Positions 40,544 through 48,692 of a stretch of DNA of 64,000 nucleotides are shown one piece after another. Position 1 is the first letter of the stretch, and each line of letters begins with the position of its first letter. Under the pieces are notes generated by a model. It saw nothing but the letters and a program-made list of their open reading frames with translations, did not search any database and had not been told where the DNA came from. Position numbers and translations under genes: made by a program. The stretch lies in contig JBAGRR010000001.1 of NCBI GenBank assembly GCA_036924835.1, positions 4,851,001 through 4,915,000 of the forward strand, in the 5' to 3' direction. Source of the stretch: Nitrobacteraceae bacterium AZCC 1564 (lineage in GTDB: Bacteria; Pseudomonadota; Alphaproteobacteria; Rhizobiales; Xanthobacteraceae).

Positions 40544-41542
40544 ATGCTGTCACGACTGACCTCGATGGTCCGCGCAACCCGCTTTGCCGTTGCGGCCGGC
40601 TGTCTCGCGCTGTGCGCAAACCCCGCAGCTGCGCAAGATTATCCGACGCGGCCGATCACGCTGATTGTTCCATTCGCGGCGGGCGGCGCTGCCGACATCA
40701 TCGGCCGGACCATCGCAGAGAAACTGGGCCAGACTTACGGCCAGCAGGTCGTTGTTGAGAACAAGGGCGGGGCAGGGTCGAACATCGGCATCAACGCTGC
40801 TGCCAAGAGCGCGCCGGATGGCTACACGCTGGTGCTCGCGTCGATCGCCGTCGCCGTCAACCCGTGGCTTTTCAAGTCCATGCCGTACGATCCGGTAAAG
40901 GACCTGACGCCGTTGACGCTGGCGCTCGAGACGCCGAACGTGGTGATCGTGCCGGCCTCGTCGCCGGTGAAGACCATCAAGGACCTGATCGCTTTCACCA
41001 AGGACAAGGCGAAAGAGGGCGGTGCGTCTTACGGCTCCGCGGGCACCGGGTCATCGCTGCATCTGGCGGCGGAGATGTTCCGGCAGCAGGCGCATGTCGA
41101 GATGACTCACGTGCCGTATCGCGGCTCGTCGCCTGCGCTGACCGATCTGATGTCCGGCCGCATCGACCTGATGTTCGACAATGCTTCGACGGCGCTGCCG
41201 CAGGTGCAGGGTGGTAGCCTCCGCGCCATTGCGGTGACCACGAAGGATCGCATCGCGGCATTGCCGAACGTTCCGACCATCGCTGAATCCGGCGTGCCGG
41301 GATTCGAACTCGCCAACTGGTGGGCCATTTTTGGACCGGGCAATATGCCGCCGGCGCTCGCAGAGCGCATCAGCGCAGACATTCGTAAAGTGCTCGCGGA
41401 CCCGGGCGTGCAGAAGCGCTTCGATGATGTCAGCGGCCGCGTCATTGCCTCGACGCCGCAAGAACTCGCCGCGCATTTGACGAAGGAAAGCGCCAAGTGG
41501 AAGCAGATCGTCGAGGCGGCGGGCATTCGCGGCAGCCAGTGA
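40544..41542 (+). CDS. Bug-family (tripartite tricarboxylate transporter) periplasmic receptor
   Basis: 332 residues from ATG 40544 (GGGAGG upstream). Signal peptide ending ANPAAA-QDYPTRPITLIVPFAAGGAADIIGRTIAEKLGQTYGQQVVVENKGGAGSNIG, the Bug hallmark. Further motifs are DGYTLVLASIAVAVNP, HVPYRGSSPALTDLMSGRIDLMFDN, LPNVPTIAESGVPGFELANWWAIFGPGNMP. Bug receptors bind carboxylates in the periplasm. No TctA/TctB membrane genes are present, so this is an orphan receptor. Its place before catB suggests a muconate- or benzoate-like ligand. Confidence 0.92.
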   Translation: MLSRLTSMVRATRFAVAAGCLALCANPAAAQDYPTRPITLIVPFAAGGAADIIGRTIAEKLGQTYGQQVVVENKGGAGSNIGINAAAKSAPDGYTLVLASIAVAVNPWLFKSMPYDPVKDLTPLTLALETPNVVIVPASSPVKTIKDLIAFTKDKAKEGGASYGSAGTGSSLHLAAEMFRQQAHVEMTHVPYRGSSPALTDLMSGRIDLMFDNASTALPQVQGGSLRAIAVTTKDRIAALPNVPTIAESGVPGFELANWWAIFGPGNMPPALAERISADIRKVLADPGVQKRFDDVSGRVIASTPQELAAHLTKESAKWKQIVEAAGIRGSQ

Positions 41543-41642
41543 TGGCCAACGCCTGAATATCCAACGAACGATTCCAACCAAGGCCAAACGATCGACGTGC
41601 GCGCAGCGTCGGCGCGCGTCCATCGATAACAGGAAAGCTTTC

Positions 41643-42797
41643 ATGAGCACCAGCGTGGCAGTCCGCGTCGACGCAGTCGAGGCGATGTTGATCGACGTGC
41701 CGACGATCCGTCCCCACAAATTGTCGATGCATACGATGAACAGCCAGACCCTGGTCATCGTCATGATCCGTTGCTCCGACGGAACGGTCGGAATCGGTGA
41801 GGGCACCACCATCGGTGGCCTCAGCTACGGTGAGGAAAGTCCCGAAGGTATCAAGCTGTGCGTCGACACCTACATCGCACCCGCCATCATCGGCATGGAC
41901 GCGTCACGCGTGGCCGCGCTCATGGCCGGAGTGAAGCGGCAGGTCAAAGGCAATCGCTTCGCCAAATGTGCGGTGGAGACGGCGCTGCTGGACGCCCTTG
42001 GCAAGCGGCTCGGCTTGCCGGTGTCGGAGCTGCTCGGCGGGCGCCAGCATGACGCGCTGCCGGTGGCGTGGACGCTGGCCAGCGGCGACACCAAACGCGA
42101 CATCGAGGAAGCCGAGCGGATGTTGGACGTGCGCCGCCACAATATCTTCAAGCTGAAGATCGGTCTTCGCTCTGTGGACGATGACGTCGCCCATGTGGCG
42201 GCGATCAAGAAAGCGCTCGGCGATCGCGCCAGTGTACGGGTAGACGTCAATCAGGCCTGGAGCGAGCCAGACGCACGGCGCGGCATTGCCGCTCTCGAAG
42301 CGGCGGGTGTCGATCTCATCGAGCAGCCGCTGTCGCGCGACCATCGTGGTGCACAGGCGCGCCTCAGCGGCCGCTTCAACGTGCCGATCATGGCCGATGA
42401 AGCGTTGCATGGCACCAGCGATGCCTTCGATATCGCGGCGCGCGGCGCTGCCGACGTGTTCGCCTTGAAGATCGCGCAGGCCGGTGGTCTCTACGATGCC
42501 GCGAAGATGGCTGCGATTGCGGAGGCCGCGGGGATCGGCCTCTATGGCGGCACGATGCTGGAAGGCGGTGTCGGCACGGCTGCGTCGGCGCAGGTGTGCT
42601 CGACACTTTCGAAGCTGGCGTGGGGCACCGAACTGTTCGGCCCGCTGCTTCTGACCGAAGAAATCCTCGCGACGCCACTGATCTACGGCGACTTCGTGCT
42701 GAAGGTGCCGACCGCCCCCGGCCTTGGCGTCGAATTGGACATGGAGCGCGTAGCATTCTTCCGCCGCGATGGCCGCGCGCCGCAGGTCAAGCACTAA
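41643..42797 (+). CDS. catB: Muconate cycloisomerase
   Basis: 384 residues. Enolase-superfamily MLE residues are all visible: KLKIG (Lys170, Lys172 general acid/base), VDVNQAW (Asp201), EQPL (Glu227), ADEAL (Asp252) as metal ligands, LKIAQAGG (Lys276) as second base and WGTELFGP (Glu330). The N-terminal capping domain has PHKLSMHTMNSQTLVIVMIRCSDGTVGIGEGTTIGGLSYGEESPEGI, characteristic of catB. The enzyme turns cis,cis-muconate into muconolactone in catechol ortho cleavage. catC follows at 16 bp. Confidence 0.95.
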   Translation: MSTSVAVRVDAVEAMLIDVPTIRPHKLSMHTMNSQTLVIVMIRCSDGTVGIGEGTTIGGLSYGEESPEGIKLCVDTYIAPAIIGMDASRVAALMAGVKRQVKGNRFAKCAVETALLDALGKRLGLPVSELLGGRQHDALPVAWTLASGDTKRDIEEAERMLDVRRHNIFKLKIGLRSVDDDVAHVAAIKKALGDRASVRVDVNQAWSEPDARRGIAALEAAGVDLIEQPLSRDHRGAQARLSGRFNVPIMADEALHGTSDAFDIAARGAADVFALKIAQAGGLYDAAKMAAIAEAAGIGLYGGTMLEGGVGTAASAQVCSTLSKLAWGTELFGPLLLTEEILATPLIYGDFVLKVPTAPGLGVELDMERVAFFRRDGRAPQVKH

Positions 42798-42813
42798 ACA
42801 AGGAGTATGACCG

Positions 42814-43104
42814 ATGCTTTTCCAGGTGGAAATGGACGTGCAGATCCCCCCCGGCCTTGCGCCCGATGTGGTCGAACAGTTGAAGAAGACCGAGCGTGAA
42901 CGCGCACAGGAGCTGCAGAAATCAGGCCAATGGCGCCATCTTTGGCGCGTCGCCGGACGCTACGCCAATGTCAGCATTTTCGATGTGGAGAGCAACGAGG
43001 CGCTGCACGACATTCTGTCGACGTTGCCGCTGTTTCCCTTCATGCGCATCAGCGTAACACCGCTGTGCCGCCACCCGTCGTCGATCCACGCGGACGACAG
43101 GTAA
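42814..43104 (+). CDS. catC: Muconolactone delta-isomerase
   Basis: 96 residues, the standard length. Pattern MLFQVEMDVQIPPGLAPDVVEQLKKTERERAQELQKSGQWRHLWRVAGRYANVSIFDVESNEALHDILSTLPLFPFMRISVTPLCRHPSS is diagnostic. It converts muconolactone to 3-oxoadipate enol-lactone, forming a decamer in known relatives. It is cotranscribed with catB. No catA (catechol dioxygenase) or downstream pca genes are in the window. Confidence 0.96.
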   Translation: MLFQVEMDVQIPPGLAPDVVEQLKKTERERAQELQKSGQWRHLWRVAGRYANVSIFDVESNEALHDILSTLPLFPFMRISVTPLCRHPSSIHADDR

Positions 43105-43144
43105 GAGAAGCTTCGAGCGACGGGCGAAGGCCGGCGCGGGCGGC

Positions 43145-43525
43145 TTAGCCCGCGTGCTGGACAAGATGCGCGCGCGAAGAGGCGGGCTCAAACCCATCGG
43201 TGAAATATTGCGTTTCGCTGGCCACCAGTCCTTCGCGGAATTCCATGATGCTGATTGCGTAAGACGGTTGTCCGTCATAGGTCAGCACGAATTCGGTGAC
43301 CCAGAGATCGCCGCCGCCGATCATCCGGCGGACTGTAAAACGCTTTGTGTTGGGCTGGAGACACCGGCTTTCCTGAATATTGCGACGGCCACGGATCCGT
43401 TCGCCTGATTGCGGATAATAAAGGACAGCGTCCTCGTGGTAGATTTTATGTTCGGTCTCGAAATCGCTCGCGTCCGAAGCCTGCCAATGGCGCTGCAGCG
43501 CAAGGCGTACAGTTCGGTTGTCCAT
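43145..43525 (-). CDS. SnoaL/NTF2-like protein
   Basis: 126 residues from ATG 43525 (GGGAGA upstream; the frame opens further up but without a site). Pattern: LALQRHWQASDASDFETEHKIYHEDAVLYYPQSGERIRGRRNIQESR, then VRRMIGGGDLWVTEFVLTYDGQPSYAISIMEFREGLVASETQYFTDGFEPASSRAHLV. DAVLYYPQSGERIRGRxNIQ and the terminal ETQYFxDxFExPxWR are typical of this nuclear-transport-factor-2-fold group. It converges on catC. Function is unknown. Confidence 0.8.
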   Translation of the reverse strand: MDNRTVRLALQRHWQASDASDFETEHKIYHEDAVLYYPQSGERIRGRRNIQESRCLQPNTKRFTVRRMIGGGDLWVTEFVLTYDGQPSYAISIMEFREGLVASETQYFTDGFEPASSRAHLVQHAG

Positions 43526-43732
43526 GTGACTCTCCCACCGCGTGGTTCGGTCATCGCCTCTGAGCCCTGAACTGATTATCTCGGACGATGGTCTGAAAGA
43601 TGGACCGCGCGACATCTCACCTCGATGTGAACAGACGCGCTTAAACAATTCATGACTTTCCATTCCCTGATTGCATGGCTCCCGGAACGCGAGCGGCGCC
43701 GCGCGCTTGAGCTGCGCCCTCTCGCTATAAGT

Positions 43733-44530
43733 TCAACTCCGCATTCTGGCGGCGCGTTTCGGCTGGCCATAGATGACTAGCGTCAGGCCTGGATCATCAT
43801 TGGTCCGGAATGTTGCATAGGTCGTCTTGATTTTTCCGAGCGTGGGATGTCGCATCACCTTCTCGCCGGACGATCTGATGCGGATGCCATGCTCCCGCCA
43901 CCAGCGCCGAAACTCGGGGCTCAGCTCTTTGAGGTCTTCCACCAATTCGATGAATTCCGGTGCATCGGACCAGAAGTCGTAGTTGATGCGGAAGCTCTCG
44001 AGCATGCCGCGCGCTTCTTGCTCCCAATCGGGATAGCGCTCCTTCATCTCCGGCGCAGTGAACATCCGGTAGAGTGAATTGCGCTGCTTTGCCGTTAGTT
44101 TCGAATAGTCGCGGAACAGCCTGACGGCGTGTCGATTCCAGCAGAGCACGTCGAAGCGCGCACCGATGATATAGGCCGGCATGTTCATGCCGTTGACCAT
44201 CTCGATGAGGTGAGGGGGCACGGTCTCTTTCGTGAACCGCCGTTGCGGCGGGCCAAAGGCCAGGCTGTTGAGATGAGCCTGATCGGCGGGTGTGAGACGA
44301 AGCGCCTTGGCGAGCGCGTCGACCGTCGCACGCGATGGAAGTGAATCGCGCCCCTGTTCGAGCCGCACGTACCAGTCGACAGAGATGCCTGCGAGTTCAG
44401 CGACCTCTTCGCGCCGCAGACCCGGTGTCCGCCGCCGCGCCGTAACGGACAGGCCGCAATCGGCCGGGTTCAGCCGCTCGCGCCGCCGACGCAGCAATTC
44501 ACCGATCTGCCTGCTGGTTGTTTGGGCCAT
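43733..44530 (-). CDS. XRE-family regulator with MmyB-like C-terminal domain
   Basis: 265 residues. N-terminal helix-turn-helix: RQIGELLRRRRERLNPADCGL, TARRRTPGLRREEVAELAGISVDWYVRLEQGRDSLPSRATVDALAKALRLTPADQAHLNSLAF. The RTPGLRREEVAxLAGISxxWYxRLEQGR motif and the following MmyB-like ligand-binding domain (NMPAYIIGARFDVLCWNRHAVRLF, FWSDAPEFIELVEDLKELSPEFRRWWREHGIR) are diagnostic. It is divergent from the dehydrogenase at 44816, a common pairing, and presumably represses it. Repeat copy 8 lies between the two. Confidence 0.92.
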   Translation of the reverse strand: MAQTTSRQIGELLRRRRERLNPADCGLSVTARRRTPGLRREEVAELAGISVDWYVRLEQGRDSLPSRATVDALAKALRLTPADQAHLNSLAFGPPQRRFTKETVPPHLIEMVNGMNMPAYIIGARFDVLCWNRHAVRLFRDYSKLTAKQRNSLYRMFTAPEMKERYPDWEQEARGMLESFRINYDFWSDAPEFIELVEDLKELSPEFRRWWREHGIRIRSSGEKVMRHPTLGKIKTTYATFRTNDDPGLTLVIYGQPKRAARMRS

Positions 44531-44545
44531 CTTGGGCGATCCGTC

Positions 44546-44713
44546 CTAGTGGTCCGATTCTAACGTTCGCATCCCGTTTGAGGCAGGCACTTTTGCGAAC
44601 GTTAGAATCAAAGGACCACTAGCAAATATCGGTTGCTAGTGGAGTTCTGGATTTGACTTCGCTTTGCGCGTCCGCAGCCAACGGAGTAGCGAATATCAAA
44701 TCCACTCCACTAG
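44546..44713. repeat. Double-hairpin repeat, copy 8 (complete, divergent arms)
   Basis: Hairpin A (44546-44622): CTAGTGGTCC-GATTCTAACGTTCGC and GCGAACGTTAGAATC-AAAGGACCACTAG. Linker is GCAAATATCGGTTG. Hairpin B (44636-44713): CTAGTGGAG..TGGATTTGACTTCGCT and AGCGAATATCAAATCCACTCCACTAG. Arms differ from the main type (GTGGTCC, TAACGTTCGC) but remain paired. It occupies most of the divergent promoter region between the XRE regulator and the dehydrogenase. Confidence 0.9.
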
Positions 44714-44815
44714 CCTAGCACTATCCTAGGATAAACCTCCCCCTGAATAAGGTCCAGCGCGATCGCTACTCTCTCCTCGAATGCTTCACTGGAATACGTC
44801 ATGAGAGGAATCGAA

Positions 44816-45889
44816 ATGAAAGCATGGCAGATCGAGCGCCTGGGCGGCGCGATGGCACTTAACGATGTGCCGATGCCTGAACCGCGTGCCGGAAGCGTTG
44901 TCGTCAAAATCGCGGCGTCGCCTCTGCTGTCTTATTTGAAAGATTATGTGGACGGCAAACTGCCGGTGTACGATCCGCCGGAGGGATGGTTCACCCCAGG
45001 CGGAAATGCCGTGGGGACGGTGCATGCTGTGGGCCGTGATGTGTGGCACATCCATCCGGGCCAACGGGTTCTCGTGTCCCCGCATATCATTGCCGAGGAG
45101 CATGTCGCCGAGCCTGCACAAATTCTGCTGGGCGTGACGGCCATGGGCCCGGCCGGAAAGACGCTTCAGCAGGACTGGCGCGACGGCACGCTTGCGCAAT
45201 ACGCACTTGTCCCAAAATCATCGATCACGCCGCTGGACGGCCTCGATACGTTCGATGCCGTGCAGCTCTCGGTGCTGTCGCGCTTCGCGGTGCCCTATGG
45301 CGGGCTGTGGCGCGGGCGCCTCAGCGCGGGCGAGACGCTGATCGTGACCGGGGCAACGGGTGCCTATGGAAGCGCCGCTGTTCTGCTGGCGCTGGCATTG
45401 GGGGCCGGGCGCGTGGTCGCCGCCGGACGGAATGAACGGAATCTCGAGAATCTCACTCAGATTGCAGGCGCGCGCGTCGTGCCGGTCGTCCTGTCGGGTG
45501 ATGTCGACAACGACGCGGCGAAATTGCGCGCTGCTGCCGGAGGTGGTGCAGATATCGCCTTTGACATGGTCGGCAATGCCCGCGATCCGAACGCGACGCT
45601 GGCGGCACTCCGCGCCTTGAGGCGTGAGGGCCGACTTGTGCTGATGGGCAGCATGTCCGTGCCACTGCCGATTTCTTATATGGACGTGATGATGAACAGC
45701 CTCGAAATCATCGGGCAGTTCATGTATCCGCGCGATACCTTTCTCAAGCTCGCCGCGCTGGTTCGTTCGGGAAGGCTGGATATCGGCGTCATCCGGCCGC
45801 GCACATTTTCGCTTGATGATCTGCCTCTGGCGATGAATGCGGCCGCCGAGGCAAGCGCCCTCGAAAGCGTTGTCGTAACGCCGAGCTGA
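44816..45889 (+). CDS. Zinc-independent MDR-family dehydrogenase/quinone reductase
   Basis: 357 residues from ATG 44816 (AGAGGAA upstream). Medium-chain dehydrogenase layout: N-terminal GroES-like part (MALNDVPMPEPRAGSVVVKIAASPLLSYLKDYVDGKLP, WFTPGGNAVGTVHAVGRDV), then Rossmann part with TLIVTGATGAYGSAAVLLALALGAGRVVAAGRNERNLENL and GADIAFDMVGNARDPNATLAALRALRREGRLVLMGSMSVPLP. The catalytic-zinc Cys/His pair is not seen, so it belongs to the zinc-free branch that reduces quinones or enones with NAD(P)H. Probably controlled by the divergent XRE regulator. Confidence 0.88.
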   Translation: MKAWQIERLGGAMALNDVPMPEPRAGSVVVKIAASPLLSYLKDYVDGKLPVYDPPEGWFTPGGNAVGTVHAVGRDVWHIHPGQRVLVSPHIIAEEHVAEPAQILLGVTAMGPAGKTLQQDWRDGTLAQYALVPKSSITPLDGLDTFDAVQLSVLSRFAVPYGGLWRGRLSAGETLIVTGATGAYGSAAVLLALALGAGRVVAAGRNERNLENLTQIAGARVVPVVLSGDVDNDAAKLRAAAGGGADIAFDMVGNARDPNATLAALRALRREGRLVLMGSMSVPLPISYMDVMMNSLEIIGQFMYPRDTFLKLAALVRSGRLDIGVIRPRTFSLDDLPLAMNAAAEASALESVVVTPS

Positions 45890-45964
45890 CGATTCCGGGG
45901 AGGAGCTTCATCTCATGCCTGATGCTTGCACCCGCGACCGGATTCTTCGTCGGCGCGGCTTCGC

Positions 45965-46564
45965 CTAGCGGCTTTGCTTGTCGAGGACGAGATCGATCGT
46001 GTGCTTGGCAATCTTGCGAAGCTGGGCTTCGTCGCCGAAGGCGCGTTCAAGCACGGCTAACCCGCGCGAAACGGTCGTGATGTGTAACGCAGCGATGTCG
46101 GGGGCTCCTTTGAACTCGCCGCGCTCGGCGCCTATGGCCAAAGCATCCTGAACGAGCGCAGTGACGCGCGCCACCATGTCCGCGAAGGCTTGCCGGGCGT
46201 CGTCATCCAGTCCTTCACCTTCGCCCGGTGCCAGCTCCATCAATCCCCGCGTGGTGGGGCAGCCACGCGGCGGTGAGCCGGAGCGGAAGTTCTTGATGAC
46301 CGCATCGAAGAATGCCGCGAGGCGCGCGCGCAGCGTCCCCGAACTGAGCGCCTTCTGAATAGAATTTAGATATTCGCCGGAATAGCGCTCGTAGGCGCTG
46401 AGAAAGAGCGCTTCCTTGCTGCCATAGGCATTGTAGAGACTGCCGCGCTGGACGCCCGCCTCACGCGCGATGTCCGCGAGCGACGTTCCCCGCACGCCTT
46501 TGCGCCAGAACTGATCGAACGCGATCCGCAAGACGTCATCGTGGTCAAACTCGCGCGGCCTCAC
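45965..46564 (-). CDS. TetR-family regulator
   Basis: 199 residues. Helix-turn-helix: FDHDDVLRIAFDQFWRKGVRGTSLADIAREAGVQRGSLYNAYGSKEALFLSAYERY. The ligand domain contains SPPRGCPTTRGLMELAPGEGEGLDDDARQAFADMVARVTALVQDALAIGAERGEF, typical of the AcrR/YjdC-like group with a conserved Cys (RGCP) sometimes linked to electrophile sensing. It diverges from the tautomerase gene at 46770 and may control it. Confidence 0.9.
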   Translation of the reverse strand: MRPREFDHDDVLRIAFDQFWRKGVRGTSLADIAREAGVQRGSLYNAYGSKEALFLSAYERYSGEYLNSIQKALSSGTLRARLAAFFDAVIKNFRSGSPPRGCPTTRGLMELAPGEGEGLDDDARQAFADMVARVTALVQDALAIGAERGEFKGAPDIAALHITTVSRGLAVLERAFGDEAQLRKIAKHTIDLVLDKQSR

Positions 46565-46769
46565 GTGGCTCTCCTCTGTTCATCAGTCGATCGTCCGCCC
46601 CTATGAGGGCTGAAAAGTATTTGACACGGCGTTAAGAACGTGGTGATTTCTTTTTAGACGTTGTGTCAAAAACAAATTGGTGGTGATCACTCATCTTTTC
46701 AAGAGTGCCGCTCAGTCCGAAAGCCGCCATGGCGCGCGTCTCCGTTGTTGATTTGTGAAAGGATTTGCG

Positions 46770-47150
46770 ATGCCGCTCGTTCACATCTCGTTGCGCGCTG
46801 GAAAGCCGGAAGCCTATCGGCAGGCGATCCTTGACAATCTTTACCGCGCGATGCGCGAAACGCTCAGCGTACCCGAGGACGACCAGTTCATGACCATCAC
46901 GGAGCATGACGCTGCGAACTTCCGCAACGGCGGCTCGTGCTTCGGCATCGAACGGAGCGACGATGTCGTTTTCATCCAGATCACCGTATTCAACACCCGC
47001 ACGACCGAGCAGAAGAAAGCGCTGTTCAAGCGCACCGCGGAGCTGCTTGGCGAAAATCCCGGTATCCGGCCGGAAGATGTGTTCGTGAACGTGCTCGAGG
47101 CTGCGAAGGAAAATTGGTCGGTCGGTCTCGGCCTTGCGCAATTCGCGTGA
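46770..47150 (+). CDS. Tautomerase-family protein
   Basis: 126 residues from ATG 46770 (AAAGGA 7 bases upstream). The frame opens five codons earlier, but only this start leaves Pro as residue 2, the catalytic N-terminal proline after Met removal (MPLVHISLRAGKPEAYRQAILDNLYRAMRETLSVPEDDQFMTITEHD). The length is that of the cis-CaaD/MSAD-like long tautomerases. The C-terminal half ends with ENPGIRPEDVFVNVLEAAKENWSVGLGLAQ, also typical. Family members tautomerise or dehalogenate small 2-oxo acids; the substrate is unknown. Confidence 0.9.
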   Translation: MPLVHISLRAGKPEAYRQAILDNLYRAMRETLSVPEDDQFMTITEHDAANFRNGGSCFGIERSDDVVFIQITVFNTRTTEQKKALFKRTAELLGENPGIRPEDVFVNVLEAAKENWSVGLGLAQFA

Positions 47151-47251
47151 GGCGATGTGCGCACGCTTGCTTCGACGTCCATCGAAGCTTTAAGTGAGCG
47201 CAATGTGGTACCCGTAGCACACGCCTGAACGATTGCCTGCGACCCATTGCC

Positions 47252-48166
47252 ATGACTGACCAGATCTCCTCGACAGCATCGCCTCGAACTGCCGCCTCAG
47301 CGTGGATGTTTGGTCTGTTGGCCTTCATCGTATTTGCCTGGGCGCTGAATTGGGTGGTGATGAAGATTGCGGTTCAGGAGCTGTCGCCGCTGTGGGCTGT
47401 CGCCATCCGCACGGTGGTTGCGGTGGCGGTGCTGATCCCCGGCGTGGCGCTGAGCGGTCAGCTTGCGCTGCCGGCGCGCGGCGACGTGCCGATCGTGCTG
47501 GTGATCTCGCTCTTTCATATGACGGCGTTTGCGGTGTTGATGACGATTGGCCTCAAATATCTGCCGGCCGGCCGCGCGATCGTGCTCGGCTACACGACGC
47601 CGCTATGGGTGGCGCCCACCGCGTGGATCTTTTTGAAAGAGCCGCTGCCGTTGCTTCGGCTCGTTGGTGTGGCCCTTGGTCTCGGCGGCGTGTTCGTGCT
47701 GTTCGATCCGGCGCGGTTCGATTGGGGATCGCGGGAGACCGTGATTGGCAATGGCCTCGTGCTGCTCTCCGCGCTCTGCTGGTCGATCAGCATCGTCTAC
47801 ACCCGTGCGCATCGCTGGATCGGCACGCCGTTTCAGCTGATCGTGTGGCAGACGCTGCTCGCGGCGATCGTGCTCATCGCGCTTGCTTCCGTTCTCGAAG
47901 GCAAACCGAACCTGAGCTTGAGTGCTCCTGCCATTTGGTCGCTGATCTATAACGGTGCGATTGGAACGGCGCTTGGATTTTGGGCCATGATGATGGTCAA
48001 CAAGGAGCTTCCGGCCACGGTGACATCGCTCAGCGTTCTGGCGACGCCGGTGGTCGGAATGTTTCTCTCCGCGCTGGTGCTGCACGAGCAGATCGATCTG
48101 CCGCTTGTCATCGCGAGCCTGATGATCACCACGGGGATTGCGATGGGCGTGTTGCGGCGGAACTGA
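47252..48166 (+). CDS. DMT-superfamily (EamA) transporter
   Basis: 304 residues with about ten membrane helices in two EamA repeats: WMFGLLAFIVFAWALNWVVMKIAVQELSPLWAVAIRTVVAVAVLIPGVALS, then VLGYTTPLWVAPTAWIFLKEPLPLLRLVGVALGLGGVFVLF in repeat 1, and LLSALCWSISIVYTRAHRWIGTPFQLIVWQTLLAAIVLIAL with LATPVVGMFLSALVLHEQIDLPLVIASLMITTGIAMGVLRRN in repeat 2. Likely an exporter of metabolites or amino-acid-like compounds. An IS remnant starts within 20 bp of its end. Confidence 0.92.
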   Translation: MTDQISSTASPRTAASAWMFGLLAFIVFAWALNWVVMKIAVQELSPLWAVAIRTVVAVAVLIPGVALSGQLALPARGDVPIVLVISLFHMTAFAVLMTIGLKYLPAGRAIVLGYTTPLWVAPTAWIFLKEPLPLLRLVGVALGLGGVFVLFDPARFDWGSRETVIGNGLVLLSALCWSISIVYTRAHRWIGTPFQLIVWQTLLAAIVLIALASVLEGKPNLSLSAPAIWSLIYNGAIGTALGFWAMMMVNKELPATVTSLSVLATPVVGMFLSALVLHEQIDLPLVIASLMITTGIAMGVLRRN

Positions 48167-48184
48167 GGCGGGCGGCATATGAAC

Positions 48185-48345
48185 AGGGCTCCGCTCGACC
48201 AGATTTCGAGCGCGGTAAAGAGCTGAGCGCGTCTCGCCGATTGCTCTTTGGAGGGATGTTCGCCCAAGCTCCATGCTGGCGGACAAGGGCTCTGATCCCG
48301 TCAGCATCATAACCGCGGTCAGCCAGCAGCATCGTGCGCGACACC
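48185..48345 (-). mobile_element. IS5-family transposase C-terminal remnant
   Basis: On the minus strand LLADRGYDADGIRALVRQHGAWANIPPKSNRRD, the core DDE-region block of IS5-type transposases, is followed after a one-base shift by ALYRARNLVER, the next conserved block (YRxRNxVER). The remainder, including both ends of the element, is gone. This is a fossil. On the right it directly abuts the AraC-family stump, so the insertion probably truncated that regulator gene. Confidence 0.75.
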
Positions 48346-48363
48346 GACGACCGGTCGTCTCGA

Positions 48364-48477
48364 TCGGCGCTTGGCTACTCCTCCCAGACTGCCTTCGCGG
48401 CCACATTCAGGAAGCTGACCGGCGAAACCCCGAGCGATTGGCACGGGCCGCATGCATTAGCAGCAATCGCTCTATAG
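48364..48477 (+). pseudogene. AraC-family regulator, C-terminal helix-turn-helix stump
   Basis: In the frame ending at TAG 48477 the translation reads SALGYSSQTAFAATFRKLTGETPSDWH. This is the unmistakable second helix-turn-helix of AraC/XylS proteins (ALxxGYxSQxxFxxxFRxxTGxTPxxW), followed by unrelated residues. The upstream 200 or more residues are replaced by the IS5 remnant. The gene was plausibly a regulator of the MBL-fold gene behind it. From here to 48692 nothing else is recognised. Confidence 0.75.
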
Positions 48478-48692
48478 CGACGGCAATCGCTCTGGGGCAG
48501 TCGCAAATCAAGTTCGCTAGATCATCACGGTGATACACCAGCAATGAGCGTGTCACCGATCTCTGAACACCTCGCATTGACCGCGCGTCCCACGCGGGAC
48601 GTGCGGCCCGACAAAGATCGAACGACAAGGATCGAGCGCGGGAGTCATCGAAGATGAATCAGATGATCCGCAACACCCAGCAGGAGACAAAC

